Positions 7,921 through 15,458 of a stretch of DNA of 32,837 bases are shown here, in pieces. The DNA comes from Halococcus salsus (GTDB lineage: Archaea; Halobacteriota; Halobacteria; Halobacteriales; Halococcaceae): the NCBI RefSeq assembly GCF_009900715.1, contig NZ_JAAAJC010000005.1:148266-181102 (forward strand). Reading direction: 5' to 3'. The notes beneath the pieces were generated by a model that worked only from the letters and a program-made list of their open reading frames with translations, was not told the DNA's origin and searched no databases. A program made the translations under genes and the position numbers. Position 1 is the first letter of the stretch; every line of letters starts with the position of its first letter.

Positions 7921-7972
7921 TGGCCTCGTTACGCTCCCGAGGCGGAACATTCCTTCGGTCGGTTCGACGTGC

Positions 7973-8119
7973 TCAGAGCACCCGTCGGGACATCACGACG
8001 AGCCCGACCACGAGCAGTCCGATCCCCCAGTAGAGCGAATCGTAGGGGGCGACCTTGAGCAACAGCGTGACGATACCCGAGGTGAACAGCGACCAGCCGA
8101 TGGTCGTCGAGTAGCTCAT
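7973..8119 (-). CDS. 48-residue two-helix membrane protein
   Basis: An ATG frame starting MSYSTTIGWSLFTSGIV and ending GLVVMSRRVL, with two hydrophobic helices joined by a short VAPYDSLYW loop. Codon use matches its neighbours. A leftward CCTTATCC TATA element at 8142-8149 sits 23-30 bp before the start, as for leaderless haloarchaeal genes. It ends 52 bp before sufS on the same strand. The family is not recognised; it may be a small membrane adaptor or simply a neighbour. Confidence 0.7.
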   Translation of the reverse strand: MSYSTTIGWSLFTSGIVTLLLKVAPYDSLYWGIGLLVVGLVVMSRRVL

Positions 8120-8241
8120 GTCCGTACACACGCCGGTCGACGGATAAGGGCTGAGCCGGCATTCACAAGCGCTCGCGACACGGAACCACCGCTCGGCGAA
8201 CGGCCGGAATCCCTTTTCGGCGTCGCCTCGAAACCGAGGGT

Positions 8242-8499
8242 ATGCAGACGTGGGTCGCGCTCGTCGAAGCGGTCGACGCGGAGTTCCAGAACCTCCAGGA
8301 GCTCGCCTCGCTCTGGGGTGACATCAGTCTCGAACTGGAGGACGTCGACGCCGAACTCGCGGACACCTACGCCCTCCTCGGGCGCTACGACTTCCTCGTG
8401 GTCTTCGAGGTCTCGACGGCCGCCGCCCGCCACGGGCTCGACATGGACACGATGGAGGGCGTTCCGATAGAGGAGTTCGGTGCGCTCGTCGGCGAGTAG
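8242..8499 (+). CDS. GYD domain protein
   Basis: An 85-residue single-domain protein of the GYD family, an alpha/beta ferredoxin-like fold of unknown role. The diagnostic LGRYDFLVVFE segment lies at about 47-57, preceded by a helical region and followed by a short helix ending EEFGALVGE. The stop abuts the stop of the convergent DUF424 gene with no intergenic DNA. The start ATG at 8242 is 122 bp from the divergent small membrane gene. Confidence 0.8.
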   Translation: MQTWVALVEAVDAEFQNLQELASLWGDISLELEDVDAELADTYALLGRYDFLVVFEVSTAAARHGLDMDTMEGVPIEEFGALVGE

Positions 8500-8793
8500 C
8501 TACCCGAGCCGCAACAGCTGGGCGTGGGCCGTCCCGCCGAGGTCGAGGACGTTCCCCTCCTCGACGAACCCGTGCTCGACCGCGAGGTCCACCGATTCGG
8601 CACCCACGATGTTCGCCACGCGGGCACGCGCGAGACTCGCCACCACCCGGTCCTCGTCGGCGGGCTCGCCGTCGTAGAACTCCTCGGTGACCTCGAACGG
8701 CACGCCGTCGTTGTCGAAGGTCTCGCCGAGGACGGCCTCGTCACACACCGAGACGAGACGCCCCTCAGGCGTTTCGCGCTCGTTGACGATCAC
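8500..8793 (-). CDS. DUF424 family protein
   Basis: A 97-residue archaeal DUF424 protein, with LVSVCDEAVLGETF near the N-terminus, the EEFYDG segment, and a C-terminal ANIVGAESVDLAVEHGFVEE-type block. No biochemical role is established. The start is GTG at 8793: it lies inside the last codons of the TPR gene (29-bp overlap) and follows a GAGGAGGAA purine stretch that can act as a ribosome-binding site, so translation is probably coupled to the TPR gene. No ATG fits. Confidence 0.82.
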   Translation of the reverse strand: MIVNERETPEGRLVSVCDEAVLGETFDNDGVPFEVTEEFYDGEPADEDRVVASLARARVANIVGAESVDLAVEHGFVEEGNVLDLGGTAHAQLLRLG

Positions 8794-9526
8794 GGACGAG
8801 TTCCTCCTCGGCCTGTTCGCGAAGCTCGCGGGCCTCCTCGGCCACCTCCTCCGCGCGGTCGTCCTGACCGGTCTCCTCCAAAGCACGCGCCTTCTCCTCA
8901 AGCACCTCGGCGTTTCGGAAACCCAGCCGGAGCGCGTTGTCGAAGTTGTTGAGTGCCTCCTCGGCGAGCCCGCGTTCGAGCAGGAAGAAGCCCCGGTTGT
9001 ACCAGCCCTGAGCGAAGCGGTGGTCGCGCTCGACCGCCCGCTCGGCGTGGTCGAGCGCCTGTTCCGTCTGGCCGCTCTCCCAGAGCGCGTAGGCCAGGTT
9101 GGTCTCGGCGCTCGCGGCGTGCTCGGAGTCGGCGTCGAGCGAGAGCGCCTCCTGGTAAGCCCCGATGGCGGCGTCGTACTCCTCCAGCTCGGCGTGGGCC
9201 GCGCCCTTGTTGACCCACGCCTCCTGTTCGAGGTGGTCGTCCTCGGCGAACCGTGCGGCACGCTCGAAAGTCTCGGTGGCCTGTTCGTACCGGTTGATCT
9301 CGATGTAGCTCAGGCCGACGTCGATGAGTTCCTCGACGTCGACGTCGCCAGCGATCTGGCGCTCGTCGAGCAGGTCCGAGAGCACGCGCGAGTCCACCGG
9401 GTCGACCTCGCTCGGGTCGACCGCGAGTTCGGGCGGGTCGAGGTCGAACCCCTCGGGGTCGGAAAAGCCCTCACCCTCCGAGAACGGGTGCGAACCACCC
9501 TCTCGTTCGTCGTCAGGGTCAGTCAT
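8765..9526 (-). CDS. Tetratricopeptide-repeat protein
   Basis: A 253-residue soluble protein. The first ~45 residues are acidic and disordered (many Asp, Glu, Pro). Residues about 65-235 hold roughly five TPR units, for example LIDVGLSYIEINRYEQATETF, AWVNKGAAHAELEEYDAAIGAY, AETNLAYALWESGQTEQALDHA and GWYNRGFFLLERGLAEEALNNF. A charged coiled tail, EEARELREQAEEELVRDRQR, ends the protein. TPR arrays are protein-docking surfaces; the partner is unknown. The gene overlaps DUF424 by 29 bp, indicating a two-gene operon. Confidence 0.9.
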   Translation of the reverse strand: MTDPDDEREGGSHPFSEGEGFSDPEGFDLDPPELAVDPSEVDPVDSRVLSDLLDERQIAGDVDVEELIDVGLSYIEINRYEQATETFERAARFAEDDHLEQEAWVNKGAAHAELEEYDAAIGAYQEALSLDADSEHAASAETNLAYALWESGQTEQALDHAERAVERDHRFAQGWYNRGFFLLERGLAEEALNNFDNALRLGFRNAEVLEEKARALEETGQDDRAEEVAEEARELREQAEEELVRDRQRARNA

Positions 9527-9579
9527 GGCCTGGCCTACGGGACGACCCCGATTAAGGCCTACGGCCTGTTACGCACTCC

Positions 9580-10131
9580 ATGCGACTGTTCGTCAGCGTC
9601 GGTCTCGACGGCCTCGAGGAGGCGATCGCCACCGTACAGGACCCCCTCACGGACGCGGGCGGGATCCGCCTCACGGACCCCGACCACGTTCACGTCACGC
9701 TGAAGTTCCTCGGCGAGATCGACGGATCGCGCGTTTCGGACCTCGTCGACGCCCTCGAAACCGCGGTCGGGGAGAGCGACGTCGACCCGTTCACGACCGA
9801 GTTCGGCGGGCTCGGCGCGTTCCCGAGCGCCGAGTACATCCGGGTGGTCTGGGTCGGCGTCCGCACGGGTGGCGACGACCTCACACAGCTCCACGAGGCC
9901 ATCGAACGGAAGACGGTCGACCTGGGATTCGACCCCGCCGACCACGCGTTCACGCCGCACGCGACGATAGCTCGAATGGACCACGCCGGCGGGAAGGAAC
10001 GGGTGCAGCGCGCGCTCCGCGAGACCGACCCGACCGTCGGGACCCGCGAGGTCGATTCCATCCGTCTTACCGAGAGCGTGCTCACCGACGACGGTCCCGA
10101 GTACACCACCGTCGAGCGGTTCGAGCTGTAG
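9580..10131 (+). CDS. thpR: RNA 2',3'-cyclic phosphodiesterase (2H family, LigT-like)
   Basis: A 183-residue 2H phosphoesterase that opens 2',3'-cyclic phosphate ends of RNA. Both catalytic HxTx motifs are present: HVTL at 38-41 and HATI at 127-130, at the usual spacing. The start MRLFVSVGLD is canonical, and GATTAAGG at 9549-9556 is a TATA element at leaderless distance. The tail of an unrelated minus-strand frame runs antisense through the whole gene. Confidence 0.95.
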   Translation: MRLFVSVGLDGLEEAIATVQDPLTDAGGIRLTDPDHVHVTLKFLGEIDGSRVSDLVDALETAVGESDVDPFTTEFGGLGAFPSAEYIRVVWVGVRTGGDDLTQLHEAIERKTVDLGFDPADHAFTPHATIARMDHAGGKERVQRALRETDPTVGTREVDSIRLTESVLTDDGPEYTTVERFEL

Positions 10132-10647
10132 TCGCGAGCGCTCGGGGTCGGTGGTCTCGAAACCGGGCATCGCATCGAGTTCGATATGCGTGACAGTACG
10201 CGGGGTTAAGTCGAAGACCGCGCGAGCGACCTTTCGGCCGAGTCGGTTCAATTTATCCCCGTCGATGTCGTCCTCGCTAATGTAGTAGCCTCGGAGTGGC
10301 GGAAGGCCTGGATCAACCTCGCGGAGCCACGGCTCCGTGTGGTCACTTTCGAAGAAACACCACGGGAACATCTCGATCGACGCGATCGCGTTCTCGGCCT
10401 GTGACTTACTGTTGTACGTGTCGCGCTCGACGCCGTTCTCGTGATCGACGACCCACTCGTGGCCCCGGAGATACCGTTCAGCAGGAACCGGCCACTCCAC
10501 TTTGTGGTCCGGGTGGCTGTGTTCGGCGGGTTCGAAGTCGTACGCAGCGCTGCTGTGGGGTTCGAATACCCAGGCCGTATCGCACGCCATACACTCGACG
10601 ATCAGCGCATCGTCGTCGACATCGAGGTCGTCGAGGGAACGAACCAT
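10132..10647 (-). CDS. Unrecognised protein with no stop of its own, 3' end probably lost
   Basis: From ATG 10647 (MVRSLDDLDVDDDA; an alternative ATG lies at 10662) the frame encodes about 172 residues up to the thpR stop, with convincing composition: ECMACDTAWVFEP (a CxxC), a His-rich stretch HSHPDHKVEWPVP, WCFFESDHTEPWLREVDPG, GYYISEDDIDGDKLNRLGRKVARAVFDL. No stop follows; the frame continues antisense through all of thpR to 9559, where it no longer resembles a protein. The segment is less GC-rich by eye than its neighbours. I read it as a transferred gene whose 3' end is missing. The family is unknown. It is divergent from the MFS gene. Confidence 0.5.
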
Positions 10648-10747
10648 ACCCCCACGTCGCATCGGTCCGCCATCCGCTTTGTGTTGGTTCTGGAGGTGTG
10701 TTGGGCGGATCACTACGTTCATACGCTGTTCGAACGGATCCGGACGA

Positions 10748-11971
10748 ATGCAGACGTCCCCCAACTCGATCGAACGCCGGCTCGCGACGACCGGCGGGGG
10801 GCTCCGCGGCGACGGCCGCGGCTGGACGCTCATCGTGGTCGCCGCCGGCTGGTTTCTCATCCTCGGCGGCCGGTATCTCTTCCCCGAGATCCTCCCCCAC
10901 ATCCGCGCGTACTTCGCCGTCAGCAATGCCACGGCGGGGCTCGCGATCACGGTCGTCTGGGCGGCCTACGCGCTGATGCAGTTCCCCGCCGGGGCCGCGG
11001 CGGACCACCTCGGCGAGCGCACGCTGCTCGTGACCTGCCTCGTGGTCTCGGCCGGCGCGGTCGTCGCGGTGAGCCTCGCGCCCACCTTCGGGCTGTTCGT
11101 CGTCGGCTGTGCGCTGTTCGGTCTCGGGACGGGGCTCTACGGCCCGGCACGCGGGATGGTTCTCTCGGACGTCTTCGGCGACCGCGACGGCACCGCCATC
11201 GGTGCGACGCTCGCCGCCGGGAGCGTCGGGTCGGCGGCGATCCCGCTCGTCGCGAACACGCTGGTCGGCCCGCTCTCGTGGCAGACCACCGTCGCGCTCC
11301 TCGCGGTACCCTTCCTCCTCGTCGCGGTCGGGATCTATCGAGCGGTGCCACAGCGCACCCCGACCGATCCCCCGCCGCGCCCGTCGGTCCGTGGGGTCGT
11401 CCGCTCGCTCTCTACCGCCGTCTCACGGCGCTCCGCGACCGCCGTCGTCGCCGCGACCCTCCTGCTGTTCGTCATGCAGGGACTCTCGTCGTTCCTCCCG
11501 ACCTACCTGATCTCGGTGAAAGAGCTCTCGGGCGGGGCCGCGGCCGGCCTGTTCGCGCTCTTCTTCCTCTCCGGCGCGCTCACGCAGTCGATAGCCGGCA
11601 ACGCCGCCGACCGCCTCGGCGACCGGACGGTACTGCTCGCGCTCGCGTCGTTCGGCGTGGTGCCGCTCGCCGTGCTCCCGTTCGTCGAGGGTCTCGTGCC
11701 GCTCGCCGTTGTCACGATACTCCTTGGAACGCGGCTCGGACTCGACCCGGTGAGCAACGCCTACATCATCGCCGTGATGCCGCCCGCGGTCCGCGGGATG
11801 GCGTGGGGCTTCTTCCGAACGCTCTTTTTCTTCCTCGCGGCGACCGGGTCGACAGTGGTTGGAGTGTTCTTCGACTACGGTCTCCGCGACGAGGTGTTCT
11901 TCGTTCTCGCTGGTATCACCGCGCTCGGGGCCGCCTGCTACGTCTACCTGCCAGCGCGGGATGCCGTCTAA
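10748..11971 (+). CDS. MFS transporter
   Basis: A 407-residue major facilitator superfamily transporter with about 12 transmembrane helices. The duplicated cytoplasmic loop motif is seen in both halves: ADHLGERTLL after helix 2 and ADRLGDRTVLL after helix 8. The second half also has the RLGLDPVSNAYIIAVMPPAVRG loop. The start is the ATG at 10748 (MQTSPNSIERR); the frame continues upstream but only antisense to the divergent ORFan. The substrate cannot be inferred from the sequence or neighbours. Confidence 0.9.
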   Translation: MQTSPNSIERRLATTGGGLRGDGRGWTLIVVAAGWFLILGGRYLFPEILPHIRAYFAVSNATAGLAITVVWAAYALMQFPAGAAADHLGERTLLVTCLVVSAGAVVAVSLAPTFGLFVVGCALFGLGTGLYGPARGMVLSDVFGDRDGTAIGATLAAGSVGSAAIPLVANTLVGPLSWQTTVALLAVPFLLVAVGIYRAVPQRTPTDPPPRPSVRGVVRSLSTAVSRRSATAVVAATLLLFVMQGLSSFLPTYLISVKELSGGAAAGLFALFFLSGALTQSIAGNAADRLGDRTVLLALASFGVVPLAVLPFVEGLVPLAVVTILLGTRLGLDPVSNAYIIAVMPPAVRGMAWGFFRTLFFFLAATGSTVVGVFFDYGLRDEVFFVLAGITALGAACYVYLPARDAV

Positions 11972-12029
11972 GTGTCGACATCGGGTGAACCCACAAAAGA
12001 GCTACAAGTTAGTCGGCTGCAGGCCAGTC

Positions 12030-12218
12030 ATGTGGCTGACCGCCGTGATAGTTTTTCTGCCGGGAACGCTCTGTATCGCTCGTTCGTACAGCGCGAGAAC
12101 GGGGCGCAGAGCGTTTCTACGGATAACGGGAGTGCTGTTGCTTCTCGTCGGGGTGTTCGTCTACAGCGCGGTGGGTGCTCCTGGACCGACCACTCCGTCG
12201 GGAATGCCACATCCGTAG
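12030..12218 (+). CDS. Small two-helix membrane protein (62 residues)
   Basis: An ATG frame with two hydrophobic helices (about 1-17 and 29-49) separated by a basic loop, RSYSARTGRRAF, and ending in a Pro-rich tail. It lies 58 bp after the MFS gene on the same strand and ends 31 bp before the convergent pdxS stop. No family is recognised. The basic loop and paired helices favour a real protein, but codon use is less GC-biased than neighbours, so the call is tentative. Confidence 0.45.
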   Translation: MWLTAVIVFLPGTLCIARSYSARTGRRAFLRITGVLLLLVGVFVYSAVGAPGPTTPSGMPHP

Positions 12219-12249
12219 ATCCGTCCACAAAGTACCGACGAAAACGGGA

Positions 12250-13158
12250 TTAGACGCCGCGGCCCTGCAGCATCTCCTCTTCGGGGAGATCGGCGTTCGC
12301 GTCACCTTTCATCCCTTTCCCCGTACTGGTCGCGATCCGGGCGAGTTTCTCGGGGTCGTCCCAGGCGTTGGTGGCCTCGACGATGGCCTCACCCATCGCC
12401 TCGGGGTTCTCGGCCCCGAAGATGCCCGACCCGACGAAGATACCGTCGCAGTCGTGGTGCATCATCAGCGCGGCGTCGGCGGGGGTGGCGATGCCGCCGG
12501 CGGCGAAGTTCACCACGGGCAGGCGACCCGCTTCGGCGGTCTCGTGGACGAGGTCGGCGGGAGCTTCGATCTCGCGGGCGTAGGCCTCGCGCTCCTCGTG
12601 ACTCATTCCTTCGAGCTTGCGGATCGCGCCCTTGATCGTCCGCTGGTGGTAGACGGCCTGGTTGACGTCGCCGGTGCCGGCCTCGCCCTTCGTCCGGATC
12701 ATCGCTGCGCCCTCGCCGATTCTCCTGAGGGCCTCGCCGAGGTCGCGTGCACCGCAGACGAACGGCGCGGTGAAGTCGCGCTTGTCGATGTGGTAGTCGT
12801 CGTCGGCGGGCGTGAGGACCTCCGACTCGTCGATCATATCGACGCCGACCGCTTCGAGGATCTGGGCCTCCTTCGTGTGACCGATCCTGGATTTGCCCAT
12901 CACCGGGATCGAGACCTCCTCGATGATCTCGGAGATGTCGGCGGGATCGGCCATCCGGGCGACGCCGCCGCGCTTTCGGATGTCGGCGGGGACGGCTTCG
13001 AGCGCCATCACGGCCACCGCGCCAGCGTCCTCGGCGATCCGTGCCTGTTCGGCGTTCACGACGTCCATGATGACGCCGCCCTGCTGCATCCGCGCGAACC
13101 CGCGCTTGACGAGTTCGGTGCCGCGCTTGAGGTCTTCGAGATCGGTCTCCTCGGCCAT
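12250..13158 (-). CDS. pdxS: Pyridoxal 5'-phosphate synthase, PdxS subunit
   Basis: This 302-residue TIM-barrel lyase makes PLP from ribose 5-phosphate, glyceraldehyde 3-phosphate and ammonia. The ammonia comes from the glutaminase PdxT, which is not in the window. Family blocks include [38 protein letters not shown], the catalytic lysine in [10 protein letters not shown], the second lysine in [11 protein letters not shown], and [13 protein letters not shown]. The start is the ATG at 13158. The SufS enzyme in this window is one of its PLP consumers. Confidence 0.97.
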   Translation of the reverse strand: MAEETDLEDLKRGTELVKRGFARMQQGGVIMDVVNAEQARIAEDAGAVAVMALEAVPADIRKRGGVARMADPADISEIIEEVSIPVMGKSRIGHTKEAQILEAVGVDMIDESEVLTPADDDYHIDKRDFTAPFVCGARDLGEALRRIGEGAAMIRTKGEAGTGDVNQAVYHQRTIKGAIRKLEGMSHEEREAYAREIEAPADLVHETAEAGRLPVVNFAAGGIATPADAALMMHHDCDGIFVGSGIFGAENPEAMGEAIVEATNAWDDPEKLARIATSTGKGMKGDANADLPEEEMLQGRGV

Positions 13159-13257
13159 GGTGGGTCTACCGTCCGGATTCACTTAACCCTCGTCTTCGGC
13201 GAGTCAGGGGATACCACGACCGCTACCGTTTTGCCACGCCCGCTCGACCCCCGCACA

Positions 13258-13983
13258 ATGGCCGAAGCAGGCGGTGCTGGTGCGCTGGGTCGGTTCCTCG
13301 ACGGGTCGATACCCGACCGCGAGGCGCTGCCGTGGTACGTCGCGCCGGTGCCCGCTATCCTCGAAGACCTCGGGCTTCGGCTCGCGTGGCTCGTCGTCGC
13401 CGTCAACCTCGCAGGTACCGCTTTCGGCTTCTGGTACTACCGCTTCCAGTTCGCGTTCGAGCCGTTGGCGGCGTGGCCGGTGGTCCCCGACAGCCCCATG
13501 GCGACCCTGTTCATCGCGCTCTCGATCGCCGCCTGGAAGCTCGGCCGGTCGAACGAGCTGCTCGACATGCTCGCCTTCTTCGGCTGTCTCAAACTCGGCT
13601 TCTGGACGCCGTTCACCCTCCTGGCCTTCCACGACGCCTTCCTCGCGAGCACCCCGCTCTGGCTCTATCTATTCCTCTTCTTCAGCCACCTCGCGATGGC
13701 CGTCGAGGGGTTCGTGATCCACCGCTACAGCGACTTCTCGGTCTGGGCGGTCGCTATTGCCCTCCTCTGGTACGGCTTCAACGACGTCGTGGACTACTTC
13801 ATCCCGATCGTCGGAACGACCCACCACACACAGCTGCCGGGCCAGTACGTCGTCGGCGGCGTCATCCAGCACGTCTGGCCGGTCCACCGGGTCGCCGCCG
13901 CGGGCGCGGTGGTGCTCACCATGACGATCACGTTTCTGGCGCTCACGACCCGGATCGAGAAGTTGCAACGCGCCGATAGCTGA
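13258..13983 (+). CDS. DUF1405 family membrane protein
   Basis: A 241-residue integral membrane protein of family DUF1405, with about six or seven helices. Characteristic blocks are NLAGTAFGFWYYRFQ, the AWKLGRSNELLDMLAFFGCLKLGFWTPF region, a His-containing AFHDAF, FFSHLAMAVEGFVI and YGFNDVVDYFIPIVGTTHHTQLP. The role of the family is not established. It is divergent from pdxS with a 99-bp gap, and the Orc gene starts 43 bp downstream. Confidence 0.88.
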   Translation: MAEAGGAGALGRFLDGSIPDREALPWYVAPVPAILEDLGLRLAWLVVAVNLAGTAFGFWYYRFQFAFEPLAAWPVVPDSPMATLFIALSIAAWKLGRSNELLDMLAFFGCLKLGFWTPFTLLAFHDAFLASTPLWLYLFLFFSHLAMAVEGFVIHRYSDFSVWAVAIALLWYGFNDVVDYFIPIVGTTHHTQLPGQYVVGGVIQHVWPVHRVAAAGAVVLTMTITFLALTTRIEKLQRADS

Positions 13984-14026
13984 GACCGCCGAAGGGTTGA
14001 AGCCGCCCGCGAGCGTGGTGAAAGTG

Positions 14027-15145
14027 ATGGCGGACGATGGGATGCTCTCGTGGGACGAGTCGGTCTTCCGTGACGAACACGTCTTCGAGGTCGACTACCT
14101 CCCCGAGACGTTCCACCACCGCGAGAATCAACTCAACGGGCTCCAGTACGCCCTCCGGCCCGCGGTCCGTGGCTCGCGCCCGCTCAACGCGATGGTTCGC
14201 GGCCCACCCGGAACGGGGAAGACCACCGCGATCCAGAAGCTCTTCGCCGAGCTCGACGGCCGGCGTGGCGTGAGAACCGTCAGAGTCAACTGTCAGGTCG
14301 ATTCGACCCGCTACGCCGTCTTTTCACGGATCTTCGAGGCGATCTTCGAGTACGAACCGCCCGCGAGCGGGATCTCCTTCAAGAGCCTCTTCGAGCAGAT
14401 CGCCGACCACCTCACCGACGAGAACGAGGTTCTCACCGTGTGTCTCGACGACGTGAACTACCTCTTCTACGAGGGCGAGGCCTCCGAGACCCTCTATTCG
14501 CTTCTCAGAGCCCACGAGACCCACGCCGGCGCGAAAGTCGGCGTTCTCTTGGTTTCCTCGGACCTCGACCTCGACGTGGTGGCCGAACTCGACAGTCGCG
14601 TCCAGAGCGTCTTTCGCCCGGAAGAGGTGTTCTTCCCGGCCTACGGCGAGAACGAGGTGGTCGACATCCTCGACGAGCGGGTGCGGCGCGGCTTCCGTGA
14701 GGGGGTGGTGGGGCCGACGGTTTTGGATCGGGTCGCCGAACTCACCGCCGGCACGGGCGACCTCCGGGTCGGGATCGACCTCCTGCGGCGCGCGGGCCTC
14801 CACGCCGAGGGTCGCGCGAGCGAGCGCGTCGAGGCCGAGGACGTCGAAGCCGCCTACGAGAAATCGCGTCACGTCCACCTCTCACGGCGGGTGCGCGGGC
14901 TCACCGACTCCGAGCGCGCGCTGCTCCGTGTCGTCGCCGAGTACGACGGCGACCGCGCGGGTGACGTCTACGAGGCCTTCCACGACGAGACCGACCTCGG
15001 CTACACCCGCTACTCCGAGATCGTCAACAAGCTCGACCGGGTAGGCCTCATCGAGGCCACCTACACCACCGTCGAGGGTCGCGGCCGCTCGCGCGAGCTC
15101 TCGCTGGCCTACGACGCCGACGCGGTTCGTGACCGGCTGTCGTAA
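14027..15145 (+). CDS. Orc1/Cdc6-family replication initiator paralogue
   Basis: A 372-residue AAA+ protein of the archaeal Orc1/Cdc6 type. The N-terminus MLSWDESVFRDEHVFEVDYLPE is typical of haloarchaeal paralogues. Walker A GPPGTGKT is at 59-66. The Walker B strand is VCLDDVNYLF with D141-D142, so Asp replaces the usual catalytic Glu. Sensor-like LLVSSDLDLD and a lid with LRVGIDLLRRAG follow. A C-terminal winged helix (about 295-372) should bind DNA. The ATG at 14027 is chosen over an in-frame TTG at 13997. No clear origin-recognition boxes are seen nearby, so it may not be the initiator of a local origin. Confidence 0.92.
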   Translation: MADDGMLSWDESVFRDEHVFEVDYLPETFHHRENQLNGLQYALRPAVRGSRPLNAMVRGPPGTGKTTAIQKLFAELDGRRGVRTVRVNCQVDSTRYAVFSRIFEAIFEYEPPASGISFKSLFEQIADHLTDENEVLTVCLDDVNYLFYEGEASETLYSLLRAHETHAGAKVGVLLVSSDLDLDVVAELDSRVQSVFRPEEVFFPAYGENEVVDILDERVRRGFREGVVGPTVLDRVAELTAGTGDLRVGIDLLRRAGLHAEGRASERVEAEDVEAAYEKSRHVHLSRRVRGLTDSERALLRVVAEYDGDRAGDVYEAFHDETDLGYTRYSEIVNKLDRVGLIEATYTTVEGRGRSRELSLAYDADAVRDRLS

Positions 15146-15458
15146 TAAAACAGCATTTTCTGAAGGTCTCCTCTATAGAAAACGTGGTAGAAATTGTTAA
15201 CGATTGAACCAGATATCTACAGTAACCGCTGTTCAAAACTATCGAGTTGAATTTTCACAAGAGACATCACAGACGCTCTTATTCAAATTCGGTTATGACC
15301 GGTGCAGAGTGACGCTACAGCTAAAGAGACGTTGTAGCGACGAGGTTCTATCAAACCAACCGTGGGACATCAATTTGAATAGAGCCTGAATAGAGGGGGC
15401 GTAGATCAAAATAACCCCGAAGAATTTTAATTGAGCGCCGCTTATTCAATCACAAGCG
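15146..15458. other. AT-rich non-coding start of a foreign island
   Basis: GC drops abruptly by eye after the Orc stop and recovers near 16,750. This stretch has no supportable gene. It holds an inverted-repeat element (15275-15385) and the promoter of the Fic gene: TTTTAATT at 15425-15432 lies 27-34 bp before the Fic ATG. Confidence 0.7.
15275..15385. repeat. Short inverted-repeat element, MITE-like
   Basis: GCTCTTATTCAAATT (15275-15289) is mirrored by AATTTGAATAGAGC (15372-15385), with a single unpaired base. The 111-bp unit contains an internal hairpin, CGCTACA (15313-15319) against TGTAGCG (15333-15339). No target-site duplication is obvious. It could be a miniature transposable element, the remnant of an insertion sequence, or a regulatory structure for the Fic gene. 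Confidence 0.45.

Noticed and set aside
10555-10575. GGGGTTCGAATACCCA, resembling a tRNA T-arm
   Set aside because: No matching acceptor, D-arm or anticodon arm surrounds it, and it falls inside the coding frame of the minus-strand ORFan (AWVFEP).
15204-15389. 61-codon frame starting with TTG in the AT-rich gap
   Set aside because: It has a poor start, covers the inverted-repeat element, and shows no protein-like pattern.
15146-15458. Possible replication origin beside the Orc gene
   Set aside because: The stretch is AT-rich, but I find no repeated origin-recognition boxes with the G-rich end seen in haloarchaeal origins; the signal is better explained as a foreign island.
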